Under the pieces are notes generated by a model. It had not been told where the DNA came from. It ran no database searches and worked only from the letters and a program-made list of their open reading frames with translations. A stretch of DNA of 64,000 nucleotides, taken from the NCBI GenBank assembly GCA_009823395.1, contig CM020508.1, positions 3,762,515 through 3,826,514 of the forward strand. The letters run 5' to 3'. Shown piece after piece: positions 20,974 through 52,674 of this stretch; position 1 is the stretch's first letter; each line of letters starts with the position of its first letter. The position numbers were made by a program, and so were the translations under genes. This DNA comes from Thamnaconus septentrionalis. Lineage: Eukaryota > Chordata > Actinopteri > Tetraodontiformes > Monacanthidae.

Positions 20974-23900
20974 GGGGCCACACCAAGGGGTCGGTGGTTT
21001 AAGGTAGCTAGAGCTTTGAGAAAAACCAAAACAAACAAACAAACAAAAAACGCCTGCTCGGCTCAGGGGAAGATTGCTGGTTCACATTCTTCAGCGCCTC
21101 CAGCTGTGCAGCCGCGTCAGACCTGCGACCTTTGACCTCTTTCTTTGTGAGCAAGATTGAGAACAGATTGGGCGTGTGGGGATTATTTTAGAGAGGCAAC
21201 GTTTCTCTCACCCAACTCTGCTGATTTCACGTAACGAAACTCTGGCACCTTCTAGACGTGACCAGAGTGTGTGTTCCACCACAGCGGAACGTGAGGGAAC
21301 GTATTGTCCCTCAATGCCCCGTAGAAAATGCAGCGTGAAAACTCAGAGCCAGCGAGTTGTGGGGTTTTTTTTTTTTTTATCTTAAATCAACATTTTATCA
21401 TCAAAAACCAAACCAGACGCTCGTGGCCTGGTATAGATGTGGTTGAAGGAGACTTTTGAATTCTGCTGTGCTCAGAGTTCACCGCAGAGTCGAGGCAAGT
21501 TGACGTAACATTGCGTGTCGAGCCTTGAGTTCGTCCCTGCACATAGACGACACTCATTTCCTTCTTCCTGTCACTGCGAAAGGCTGAAAATTGCTCAAAA
21601 CGGGTTATGAAACTTCAATAAGGCGAGCGTCAAGTCAAAACGAGACGAATATCAACAAATCCAAGACGCTGGCCAACAATCTGTAGCGACATTTTAGCTG
21701 AATCCTGTTTCACAAAGCAAAGAAATGGTAAGGAAAGCTTATGAGGTGTTCTTTTTGGGGATTTGTAATCATTCCGCAGACTTGTGATACATTTAGTATT
21801 GTTTAGGTCAAATTGGACTGATCCCAGCTTACAGAGCTTTGGCTGTTTTCTGGCAAAAGCGTCTCCCTTAAGCCTCTTTTCTTGCCAGTTTGTGCTTCGA
21901 GAAATTCTGTTTCAGCCGTAACTGATGGGTTTAGTTCCCAGAGAGTGTCTACGTATGTGTGCAGGCATGTCGCAGATAACATTTCTCCCTCCTTTGCGTC
22001 CTCCTGATGTTCTGTTTAATCGAGGGAATTTTTTTCTCCCTCTCTCCTGGCACCACCGGGTTCTCTGGTGGGGAGGGGGGAGTTGGGTCAGAGCCGCCGG
22101 GCCACGGACTGTCAAGAAGGAGGTCATTGTGTGTGACAGGCCGCAGCTCCCGGCGTCACCACCAGCCTGTCACCACCAGCACCGACCCTCACAAGCAAAC
22201 AGTGGGGCTGTTTGCAAGCCGTCAGCTCGGAGCACAAACAGGGCAGGGCCTCTCGACGCGCCCCCTCCGCCCTCATGGCGACGCTGACAAGTCTTGAAAA
22301 GCCCTTGTGGTTCTTTTGAGCTGACGGTTTATTATTTTGTTAGTTCTTATCGCCTTATTTGCTGTATTGCGTCGATGGTGACGTTCCAGCGTTTGTTTTT
22401 CATTTCAATGGCTTTGGGAAATAACTAATCAGTCTTTCATTGTGACTAGAACACGAAGTGGCCTTTTAATGGCGGCTTAATTCTCACAACAAAAATTCAC
22501 TAATGCGACTCGTCAAAAGGTGGTTAATTTTCAGATTTCACCTTCTAAAACTCAGCCGTCTGTCTTGCTAAGCTCCCGCCTGAAGCGTTTTAGCAGCTAA
22601 TGGCTCAAAAGCGGGAAGCAAATGTCAACCTAGCATAGCTGCTGCTAGCAGGATTTGTGCAGCAGTGGGACTTATACATTAGAACAAATAAACATGCTAC
22701 CAAAGGCTTTTCTGGATGGAAATAAAGAGTAATTAAACGCAGCTGTACATGAAGGCTCATTAGGGGGCCTTAGCACACTCGACACAGACAGGTACTGTTT
22801 TGTGTTCTTGGCTATAATCGATGCCACTGCCTAATTCTTCATCTCTTCTTTTCCTGTCAGAGACCTGGTTTTGGGGGCAGAGAGGGGCATGAGGTGGAAT
22901 AGCAGTGCAAGCGGCTGGAATGTGGCCCAGAGGGAGCTCATAAGCACAACTCCTGGCTTGTTTTCCATCAGCTCAGCCAGACAGGTTGACTAACTGGGGG
23001 AAATGAAAAAAAGCAGGCAGCCGCAGACGAAGGACTTTTAATAAGAGACGGGAACAGGCCTCCCACTGTCTCACCTGCCTGTTGAGTGGCAACAGGGGCC
23101 AAGGACAGCCTGGGAGAGGACGTATGGACACGGCAGAGGGATGAGCCGCCGGCCTTTATCCTGCTGTCCTTTTTAGTAGCACTAATCGTTACACAAATCC
23201 TGTGTGGGATTGGGCCGTAAAAAATCCCAGGATTGGTTCTTCTCTCGGGAGCACAGGTTGAAGTCGGCCTGCGCAGCTCGTCCTGTCCGGCCCGGCCCGG
23301 CCCGGCCAGACTGAACTGACACTGGAGCTGCAGCCGCTCAGAGCCTCCAGTCGGCGGGGCGGTGAGGCCGCAGTGTTTGCTCGCGGTCCAAAGACGACCC
23401 GTCATTCCGACCTCCGACTTCATGAGGAATCCGGCGAGCTGCAGCTGCCCAACTGACAAAACAATCACTTAGGTGTGAATTCTTGGTTGAAAAAAAAGAA
23501 AAAAAAAAGAATCTCTCACATGTCTTTGGGAAGCTCTCTGTTCTGTACTAATGAACTTTTTTTTTTGTTCTTTTGAAATCGGTACTGTTTCGTAATGTTT
23601 ACCAGTCTGATTGCCTCGAGCTAAAAACTTGTATAAAAGTACAACATCTCCCCGAGTTGTGAATGAGCGTAGGGTGGAGTCATGAAGTTTACTGCCGTCC
23701 TTATGTTCAACTTTAGAAGTTGGTTCCGTTGTAATTGGTGTGAAATGAGTTCTCATGTCATGTAATGAAATAACTTTTATGACCGTTTAATACTGACCTC
23801 AATAAAATAAATTGGAAGCATAAAGTCAGAGCAGTATGATTCCTGCTCTTCTTGAATTAACTGGTTTTCATGCTCAGTAGTTGCAGTAACGTGTTTTTGA

Positions 23901-25815
23901 ATTAATTAGAAGGATATTTAACAAAGGTTTAAGCTGATTGTGACCGAGCAGTTTGACAGAAAATGTTTTACGTAAAAACACAGAAATCTGCACATTTTAA
24001 GGTCCAATATTCTGCAAAACTCAGCTGAAGTTTTCTAACAAAAGTGTTTCTGGCTCACCAGAGAACTTTCCAGGAATGAGAGAAGTCCATCTTTTACTTA
24101 AAACTAAAACAAATCAACCTCCAGGTCAGCCCTCAGTTTACAGCCTTCCTGCCAAAACCAATTCTTTTTCTAAGAATGTCGTTTTCTGCTGATGAAAATG
24201 AAAATTAATTGTGCAGTTGCTGAAAATGAGCAGAACATGTTTTAAACAAGATTTGGGTGATGTAAATGCATTTTCCAACCTCATTTTACTGCTTCTCAGA
24301 CAAGAACCAACAGGTGGGTCTCATAACTTCTGGCATTTTTCCTTTTATTAACATGTCGACATGCGTAGTGCGGCAGGTGCAACAACCAGCAACGTCTCCT
24401 TCATCTCTCAGATGTAAACGCAGCAAGAAGAGTCCGACCCAGAGGGTTACATAAAGCCCCGGCAAGCGCCCTCACTGAGGGGAAGTGCTGAGCAGCGCGC
24501 TTTAATTTGGCCTGCAGTCACTCGTTAACTCGGCCACGACGACTTTGCAGCGCTGCTTCCATGTCAAGGAAAAGAAAAAGAAAAGATTTGAATTTTAAAA
24601 GCAGCAAATGTACAGAAATTCAAAACAAAAGTGATCAGAAATCAAATTTTAACAACATTTTTGCTATAATGCTAAAATAATTTGTAATTAAAGGTGCATC
24701 AAGACCAAAATCAGTAGTTTATCCTCACTGAAAGTGACAGACTGGTAAATTTAATGCCCTGGACACTGATTATGAGATGTTACTCACTCCAATCCTAGAA
24801 AAAAATAAATGACCCACAATGCTTTTCAACTAGGTAACAGTTTATGTAACTAGATGAATCCCCGTCCTCGAGGGCCGCACTGAGCAGGAGAACGGAAGGG
24901 TTTTCTTTTATCGGAAAGTGTCGCTGCAAAGAAAAAAAACGTTTTTTATTGTCGTCGTTGTGCGGCCGGCAGCCGGGAGGAACACAGGAGGCCACACGTG
25001 CTGTGTGCAGAATTTCAAACAGGCAGCGGTGCAGACGTCCAGGCCCGGCAGAGGGAGGAGGGGACACAAACTGCATCAGGCCCCTCGTAAATTCAAGAAA
25101 AACAAACAGCGGGCAAATCTTCGGTCGCTCAGAGAGAAACGTGTTTGTTCAAGAAGCTGCCGAGTCAGCCAAGTGGGTCCACCGGCACCGGCCCGTGTTT
25201 AATCAGCTTGAAAACATCTTGACTTCGTAAAAAACAAAACCAAATTAAAAAAAAAAACACAACACACAAGCATGTAAATACTGCTCCCACTGCTCTTTGC
25301 TGCAGTGGGAGGAATTTCTAAAAAAAAAAAAAAAAAACTTTTTAAAAAAGGTCGCCGACAAGCAAAAAATATGGATGATTCAACTTCTAAAACTATATGG
25401 CTCATAAAAATCAAATTCGAGTTCTGCTTTTTCGTAAAGCAACGCGGATGAGTCCTAAACCAGTTTTCTGACCTGGTACCATATATACATTAAACACATG
25501 ACTGCTGATCGGAGGAGAACGTCGTGTTGAGTCAACATGCATTCGTTTGGTTCCAAAACACAGAAACTGCATCGGCTCTGATTGGAAGTGGGAATGTCAC
25601 CCGGGTCCCACTTTTGCTTTTTTCATAACAAACTACAAGTTGGGCACTCAGGTATCCTGTTACCAAAGGGAGGCCGCATCCCATAACTCTTTAAACGTGC
25701 AGCAAACCTCCAACAGCCTCGACGTAAAGTAGCCGCTGAAGTTCACAATAATATTAATGATAAAAAGTTCAATTATCTTTACAAATCAATTATGTTCATT
25801 AGGTCTTCTTTCTTC

Positions 25816-26022
25816 ATAGTTTCCATTTTCCCTTTTTAAAGACAAGGGGTTTTCTTTCTTACCTTGACGTGTTTTGGCGGAACTTCCGCCTTCCTCAGAG
25901 GTAGCACGCGTCATACAAACTGTCGCATGACATTTCTGAGGAAGGTGGAAATTCCGTCCAAACACGTCGAGGTAAGAAAGAAAACCCTTGTCTTTAAAAA
26001 TGAAAAAGGAAAACTATCTTTA
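25816..26022. repeat. Large imperfect inverted repeat (foldback)
   Basis: Left arm 25816-25901 and right arm 25936-26018 are reverse complements over roughly 80 bp with a few mismatches. Matching blocks include TTTTCTTTCTTACC and CCTTCCTCAGA on the left with their complements on the right. The loop is about 35 nt. A 12-bp direct repeat, ATCTTTACAAAT, lies left of the left arm (25775-25786) and at the outer end of the right arm (26016-26027). It could be a foldback MITE or a transcript hairpin; I cannot name a family. Confidence 0.75.
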
Positions 26023-26085
26023 CAAATGTTTCTCCTCAGAACGGAGTCCACCCAACAAAGGCTTTGGAAATCAGTTCTTTGTGAT

Positions 26086-26195
26086 CTCACAAAGGGCGCC
26101 TCATGCCAGGTGTTGGCTCCGCCTTCTGAGACCATCCTGTTTTTGCCTCCTTACACACATGGAAGGTTGGGACCATATGGGACCTTTAAGAAAAC
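26086..26195. repeat. Dispersed-repeat copy (TCACAAAGG ... GGCTCCGCC type)
   Basis: It shares the ordered motifs TCACAAAGG, TGTTGGCTCCGCC and GGGACCTTTAA with the stretch at 29430-29725. A related partial copy at 41330-41375 carries TGACATCACAAAGGGCA. I read this as one old non-coding repeat family from motif order and have not aligned it. Confidence 0.4.
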
Positions 26196-27091
26196 TAACC
26201 TGACCATTTATTCTGGAATATGTGTTTTTCAGTCATCTATACTGTGCAATATGGCCTTTTCCAGATTTTAATGATATTTACTAGACTAGCAGCTCCAGTC
26301 TCGGGATGTACATGTCTGATTTTTATTGATAACTTCTGAGAAATCAGCATCACATCCAAGAAAAAAAAATATAATTACTCCCAAAACAAATGAGAAACGT
26401 TTCTTCATTGTCCAAAGAATCACAGGTGCTGCTTCACTTCACTTCATTATTTTGATTTTTTTTTTTTTTCCCTTTAAACAGTCACAGGGTGGTATGCGTC
26501 ATAACAGAAACCACCTCACACTGGGGCAACAAAGCTCAGCACTGTGATGGTTTCACATCTTCACATTGTCCCCCTTGCGGCAGCTGCAGCGGCCGAGCCT
26601 CCAACATGATGGCAGCATCCTGCCCTCAGCGTGGCACCGCGCACACCAATAAATCCTCGGGAACTCCAGCAGAAGAGGGGCGGGCTGGGTGGGAGTGGGC
26701 GCTCTTCACATTATTTTCTCTTTTTTTTTCTTCCCTCTGCCAAATATTCAAGTATGGAGTCTATGTGGTCAGATGACACCACGGCAGGCCCGCCGGACAT
26801 TTCCCTCATCTTCCGCTGAACATACGGTCACATGTTCTACAGGGCAGATAGAATTGTTTCTTTCTCACAGCCTGCTTATGAGAAAAAAAAAATTGAGGGA
26901 AAAAAATTCACAGTATTGGGGGAGTATTCGTCCCCGGATGAATTCAGTTCGTAAGCTCCTCCCCTCTTCTGGTCCGCTACCTCGTCTCGTCCTCCGAGTC
27001 GTCCCTGGGAGGATCCACTGCAGGCCCTGGGGAGGGAGCAGGGGGGGAGTTTCTGAGGCCAAGGGGTCAGGGGTCAAGGAGGGCGGAGCCA

Positions 27092-46774
<19,683 letters not shown>

Positions 46775-46792
46775 GGCGCGGCTCCTTCCGTC

Positions 46793-46831
46793 CTGCTGCT
46801 GCTCCTGCTGCTGCTGCTGCTGCTGCTGCAC
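46793..46831 (-). repeat. CAG repeat in the slc9a7 5' leader
   Basis: On the transcript strand there are eight CAG, one GAG, then three CAG, ending 18 nt before the ATG at 46774. The tract is in frame with the coding sequence and preceded by an in-frame GTG, with a TGA two codons further upstream. Confidence 0.9.
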
Positions 46832-46834
46832 TGC

Positions 46835-48841
46835 TCACTGCACACCGCCTCTATGCCATCGCGCTGTTTGAAGTGGAAGGTGCGCACAGGGGCAGGGACA
46901 GAATGTGACATGCCGTGTTTGCGGAGCGCCGAGTTCAACCTTTTAAAGGAACACTGCGTGACGGACGGAGACGCTCCAGACGCCGCGCTGCGCTCCCCGA
47001 AGGAGACCAGAGCACGCACACGCACACACTGACACACTCAGACACACACACACACACACACACGCAGCCACTAGTCTGCTGCTTTCAGGCTACTGAGTCA
47101 TTGTCCTGGGATTTTGATGAATATGCACTTCAGTGCCCCCCCACCTCCCGGATGGGAAATTCACTTGTTCTGTGATTAGGACAACTAAAAATGTGGCCTC
47201 TTCTTCTTCTTGCAAAACGGACGGATGTGTGACCTAATCAAGGCGTGAAAGTGTCTGGTGGATGGACTCCTGCAGGGGCACAGACGCGACTGACACTGTC
47301 CTTATCTCCCGCCTTTCTCTAAGACTTGATAGCGCGCATTGATTCATCAATTTGAGATGGAAGAAAAATTGCTTGAAGCCTGAAGGCGATTGGAGCTGAT
47401 AGCAGCCTGGATTTGCTTGTGTGTTTGAGGAGGAAACATCCCCCAAAGGCATGTGACAAACAAAAGGGAGTGGCTGCTCTGTCCTCTGGCCCAAAGAGTA
47501 TTCTCTCCTTTTATCTTTTTACTCTTTTAGTTTTTACTGAATTGATTTACACATTTGTAAATTCTGGAACATGAGAAGAATGCAGTTCCTTCCTCTTCCT
47601 CTTTGTAAACAGAATGAATCTCTTAACATTTACGCAATCATTCCAGTAGCACACAGAAACTGTAGTTGAAACTGGATTCCCCAGACTTGGTCATTGGCAG
47701 CACTTTTTTAATTGGTATCCATAAAGGTTCTCGAGTCGATAACAGTGTTTGGCCAGCACACACCTTAAAAAAAACTCTCACTACCAAGATGCAGTAAAGT
47801 GTGCAGGGCTCTCATTGTTTTGTTTACCTCATAGCTTTGAGTTAATTTGCAAAACTGCACATTTGCTGCATAACAATTATTTAAAAAACACATTTATTGA
47901 CAATAAAAGTAATAGTAGATACATTTCAAATAATAATTACATTTTAAAAATCATAAAATAAATAATCTAATAATTTGAATAATAAATGAAAATTTCTGGT
48001 CTGCAGCACACTTTCAAGTTACAATGAAACTTTGACAAGTCTTAACAATACAGTTTCTCAACACACAGGTGTCTCGGGGTGTTTGATCACAGAAACACCA
48101 TTGCATTCAGATCTGACTGATTGCACATTTTCTCTTATGAAGATGTGTTAAATACATAATTGACTCTTGACCTAATGGGCCCTAGGTGCTGTTGAGTTGG
48201 GGAACAAGGTTGCACTGAACAACAATTACAACCCGCCTAACTAGTAAATCAGCCCCACATGACACGCAAAGGCAGCTAGGAATGCAGAGTTCTCCAAGAA
48301 CTGAGATGTGATTCATATAGATTTTTTTTGTCATTTCCAATTTTGTCAGCTGGTTGCTCAAAAGCATTCCACTTTGTGACATTGAAAACGCCTTGAAATA
48401 ACTCTTACACACCCACTGCACAGCGTCATCAGACTCCATCACCAGGTGGTTATGCAGAATGGACAGAGAAGGTGTCAGGAAGCGGCAGGCCTCTGAGCAT
48501 CCTACACAGCGGCGTGAAGGGGGGATTACCTATTCTTAGAGTGGCCGAGAGGCTTAAATTGTGAGCTAATCTGATGTCTGCTTGGATGTGATTACATTTT
48601 TTTTCCCTGTTATGTTCTACTGCAGCGGTGTGATTTAGCTCACAGCTCCTGCTGCGTGCAGTGTAATCACAGTGTGACAGAGTTAATGCATCATTAGCGG
48701 GCGTCACTCAAAGTCTCTTTATTTCAACGTCTGTCTCAAGAGGGAAGTTTATGTGAGCAGCTATTGCGGTCAAGACAACACCCAAAGAGGTGTGACCTGC
48801 GTGCTGAAGGTGGTGCGTTCACTGTAAGCCAGATAAACACA

Positions 48842-48880
<39 letters not shown>

Positions 48881-49190
48881 ACCTGGAGGATGAAGTATAA
48901 ATACGATACTGAAAAGACAGACAAAAAAAACACATTTAATTATATTTACACAATTAAAATACAAATTCAAAAAATATTTAAAAGATTTTCAACAACAAGA
49001 ATTGATAAGCAGCGTTCAATTTCTTATCCTAATATGTCATTGCATTACTCGATTCTTTGAAATGTTTTAGACAGTATTCAAAATAAAAAAAAAATCAACA
49101 TTACAATAATGTGCCGTGTGATAAGCATCTTCACACTATCAACGAATTGAAACTGTTTCTAAAATAAGGAATGGGTGATAGTTTACCGTG
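46835..49190. other. Head-to-head intergenic region slc9a7 / rp2
   Basis: CpG-rich sequence next to slc9a7 (about 46,840-47,010) should contain its promoter. The middle is AT-rich. Notable items are a short CA tract (47040-47063), a set of interleaved inverted motifs at 48560-48670, and a 29-nt A run at 48849-48877. No open frame here resembles a protein. Confidence 0.6.
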
Positions 49191-49239
49191 TCAGCCGCTA
49201 CAGAAACGCCTCGTGAAGGGCTCGCCTCTTTTCACTCAT

Positions 49240-49455
49240 TCACGTCTGTGATTGGCTGTTGCAACGACTACGCGGACACCGATTGGTTGCGGCATGACGC
49301 TAGAAACAGGAAGCTAAAAAAAAAAAAAAAATCTTGTACGCTGAAGTACCCGTAAGCTTACGTCTTACATTTTCTCCCCCCGTGTACTTTAAAAGCAAAC
49401 GGTGCGACTGAGAAATATCTTTTATCGGCTCGCTGCTCAACTTAAAGAATCCAAC
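49240..49455 (+). promoter_or_regulatory. rp2: rp2 promoter and 5' leader
   Basis: Two ATTGG (inverted CCAAT) boxes stand 31 bp apart at 49251-49255 and 49282-49286, a spacing typical of NF-Y-driven TATA-less promoters. An ETS-like ACAGGAAGC follows near 49306. The ATG is at 49456. Confidence 0.5.
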
Positions 49456-52400
49456 ATGGGGTGCTTCTTTTCGAAAAAGTCAAAGAGGAAGTCGAGCGAG
49501 AAAGAGGATCGTACGCCGACCACCACCACTGTCGAAACTACGACGACAAGCAACGCGGTTCCCCTTGGCAACAACACCGAGGAGGCGCCCAAACAGTACA
49601 GCTGGGATAAGAGGGAGAAGGTAACGATGGAGCGAAGCCGGGACTGGGTGCTCAAAGCAGACCGTTAGCCAGCGGGATCTAAGCTTCAGAAAACCGTACC
49701 GTTGTGGCTGTCTTGTTTCGTTGCGTTACATCGGCGTTGCAAGCACGCAGCCTGAGAGAGTCGTGCAGTTATAACGTGCTAGATGTCGCTTCATGCACAT
49801 ACTAATTTTTTCCAGTCCCGGCCCGGTGGTTGGGGTCGTATGTCTTACAATACTTTTTGATTTTAAGTTGATAACGCCGATGTTTATTTATTTGTTTATT
49901 TGTTTCTGTATTTATTACTGGTCTTTTTCTGACACACGTGCGCGCGCACACACACGGAGTTTAATAGTTATGTGTACAGCTTTATCTTGTTATCGGATTA
50001 CCTCCACAGCCAGCGCCGTTTGGTTTTACTGTCACTCACCCCAGCTGGCCTGTTTAACGCGACCTGCGTTTTCATCATGGTCTCACTAACCGCAGCCCAG
50101 ACTTCCGTTTTGAAAGAAGGACCTTGGCTTGTACCTTTACAATGTTCCTCTCTGTAAAGCAAAACCATTGGCTACTGGTGTGACCAGTAACCAGTTCCTA
50201 TGTGAAAGCAAGCAATCATGATTCTCAGGCCCATGGAAGTTGACAAGTTAGAACTTTTTTTAATTGACACACACACTTTTTCTTCAATCAAACCATTTTT
50301 ACAATGAATATATTAAAATCATGTCGCAACGTGTATTTTAATTATATTTAAAGATATGTTTGACCTTTCCAGAGACTTTGAGGAATATGTCAGTATTTAG
50401 GTTGAGTAAAGATGCGTGGATATTTATTCTATACCCACCCATAATCTGTTTCACCACAGGAAAAAACACCCTTTCCTAACAGGGTAATGTTATGACTGAG
50501 AAGTATGACTCAGCAAGCTTGAGAAGTGTACAATTTTGCGTCGCAAAATAAACTTCATCAATCATGTGACCACTTCTCCCCCTGCCCAGGTCGACCCTAA
50601 AGACTACATGCTGAATGGGCTGAAAGATGTCACAGTGGGCCGTCTGCCGGGGAAACTCAATGGGCAACAGTTTGTCATCCAGGAGTGCGAGAACTGCAAC
50701 ATCTACGTGTTTGACCACTCGGCGACCATCACCATCGACGACTGCGTCAACTGCCGCATCGTTCTGGGACCCGTCAAGGGCAGCGTGTTTTTCAGAGACT
50801 GCAAGGACATCAAGTGCGTGGTGGCCTGTCAGCAGTTTCGTACGCGGGACTGCAAAAAGATGGATGTGTTCCTCTGCTGCGCCACGCAGCCCATCATCGA
50901 GTCGTCGACGGGGATGAAGTTTGGCTGCTTTCAGTACTTCTACCCAGACCTGGGCTTCCACTTCAAGGACGCCGGGTTGAGTATCTTCAACAACAACTGG
51001 AGCAACATCCACGACTTCACGCCGGTGTCCGGGGAGAACAACTGGAGCTTGCTGCCAGAGACGTCGGCCGTCCTGGATTTCGTCCCGGCTCCAGACGCAG
51101 AGTCGGAATTCAAGTCCGTCCGAGTCTCTGGCGAGCCAGCGCGCAGCAGCATTCCTTTGACCAAAGGTCGGAAGGCGGAAGGACAGCGAGGAGTCCTGCC
51201 TCTTTGTGTTCTTCGCTGGGGAGTACTCGACTGCAAACGCCCGCAAAATGATCGACGAGGTGAGAAAAATAACAGGAGTTTTACACAATTCTCAAAGTCT
51301 CAAATTCTACCAATTTTCAGATCCCTTTCACCCAAAACTCTAGGGAACCAGTTTTCAAACAATGAATTTTCTCAAACACTCTGTAGATTGCGCTCTAGAA
51401 AACCAATGGCATTCCAGGCATGTTGAACTGCCGTGCCAAGCAAACTGTAGGTGCTACTGTAACATTGCGATGATGTTTACGTTGTCACTCGCCTCTCAGT
51501 TTAGGGGAGAGCAGATTCTTATGTGGAACAATGAAAACACATTGTTGCTGTTTTTTTCTCTATAGGCCACCGCAAAAGGGTTTGTGCTGATACAGACCAA
51601 AGAAGTCACCATGCGACCTGAAGACGTGAAGAGAGTCTTCCAGAACGACGCAGAGGATCTGGTGGAGTGGATCACCAAGGGTGGGACAAGTTCTCTTCTT
51701 GTGTCTAACAGGAAAAGAAAGAAAAGCTAAAAAACAAATAAAACAAAAACAGTTTTAATGAGTTTTTCAGCTGGATTCCCTCCTCCATAAAAATACTTTG
51801 TCTCTACTTTGTCTCCTCCATTTCCTGTTGCTCTTGGCTGTTTTTCATTATCACAAAAAAAAAAAAGTGAGACGACTCACATGATCCAATGACTTCACTG
51901 CTGATGGCTACTTTCCGAGCAACACTCTAACAGACTTCAGAGAAAACCACTGAATCAGCAGCTAAATATGGAGGTCAATCAAAACTAAAGCTTATATCTC
52001 CCTGTTGTGGGAGGAAGTGGTTGCGGTGTTTTTAAAAAGAATAGCTCTGCCCACATTTTAATCTTACCACTTGTCTAGTTGTTGCTCTGAAGTCACTCCT
52101 GCATGATTGTAACTGTTTCCTCTCACCGTGAAGGTCCGGTCATTGCCCTGGAGCTGAACGGTGACGGCGTCGTGGACGCCTGCAAAAACATCGCTAACGA
52201 AATGTTCAACGGGACCAAGGTAACAACACGCAACTGACACAACACTTGTACTTTGTGTCAGTCTTGGACACCAATCAGAAGGGTTGCAATTCATCTTCTT
52301 GTGAAAAGAAGCAAATAATTATAATGTTATGAGGGATACAAAAAGATAATGACTTTTGTCACTTAGGTAGTTAAGATGGCAAAGTGCTCAGTCACTAACC

Positions 52401-52674
52401 GCTAATTCCGATCTTGCAGTTTAACGGCGTACATAATGTACAATAACTATAATGCTGCTTTACCTTTATCACCGCTAAAAGTAGCGCGGCCACTCAAAAT
52501 AAGGTCAATGGACAAACACTGGCAAGAAGTTGCGTGTAGAGAATTTAAATTTCTGTTATAAAGTTCAGAACTTTTTTTATTCCCTCACAGGTTTTTGTCT
52601 CTGATAACAAGAACACTTCCTCCCGAGATGTGGACAATTTCTTCAACTTCGCAGACATGCAGATGGGCTTGTGA
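49456..52674 (+). CDS. rp2: RP2 (XRP2), ARL3 GTPase-activating protein, with apparent 1-nt insertion
   Basis: A membrane-anchored GAP for ARL3 that releases lipidated cargo into cilia; human mutations cause X-linked retinitis pigmentosa. Exons are 49456-49620, 50590-51259, 51566-51680, 52134-52219 and 52591-52674. The lengths of exons 3-5 (115, 86, 84 nt) equal the human ones as I recall them. The N-terminus MGCFFSKK fits N-myristoylation at G2 and palmitoylation at C3. The TBCC beta-helix domain spans about 58-215, and the arginine finger in [10 protein letters not shown] is R139 (human R118). The residual NDK-like C-terminal domain follows. Exon 2 is 670 nt and carries one base too many: after TKGRKAE the frame slips at the GG pair 51181-51182 and the true reading ([15 protein letters not shown]) continues one base later. 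As written it would stop early in exon 3. Without the extra base the protein is 372 aa (human 350); the N-terminus has a Thr-rich insert. Confidence 0.94.

Larger units (their letters stand above)
20974..27091. other. Convergent intergenic region chst7 / slc9a7 (3' UTRs and repeats)
   Basis: chst7 runs rightward and slc9a7 leftward into this 6-kb stretch, so it must hold both 3' UTRs. AATAAA-type signals on the plus strand occur near 23801-23812, and a minus-strand one lies at 26327-26322; none can be assigned with certainty. Open frames here (for example 22968-23468 on the minus strand) resemble no protein I know. Other contents are a CCCGG run near 23286, a large foldback at 25816-26022 and part of a dispersed repeat at about 26086-26195. 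Confidence 0.5.

Noticed and set aside
20029..21042. 337-codon frame antisense to chst7
   Set aside because: High GC in the sense codons removes stops from the opposite strand; the sense frame has the sulfotransferase motifs.
22968..23468. 166-codon minus-strand frame between chst7 and slc9a7
   Set aside because: No recognisable motif; the CCCGG run inflates its length.
46775..46831. Start of slc9a7 at the GTG giving a poly-Gln N-terminus
   Set aside because: The codon is GTG, not ATG; the ATG at 46774 has a strong context.
50476..51288. 270-codon frame antisense to rp2 exon 2
   Set aside because: A shadow of the conserved sense exon.
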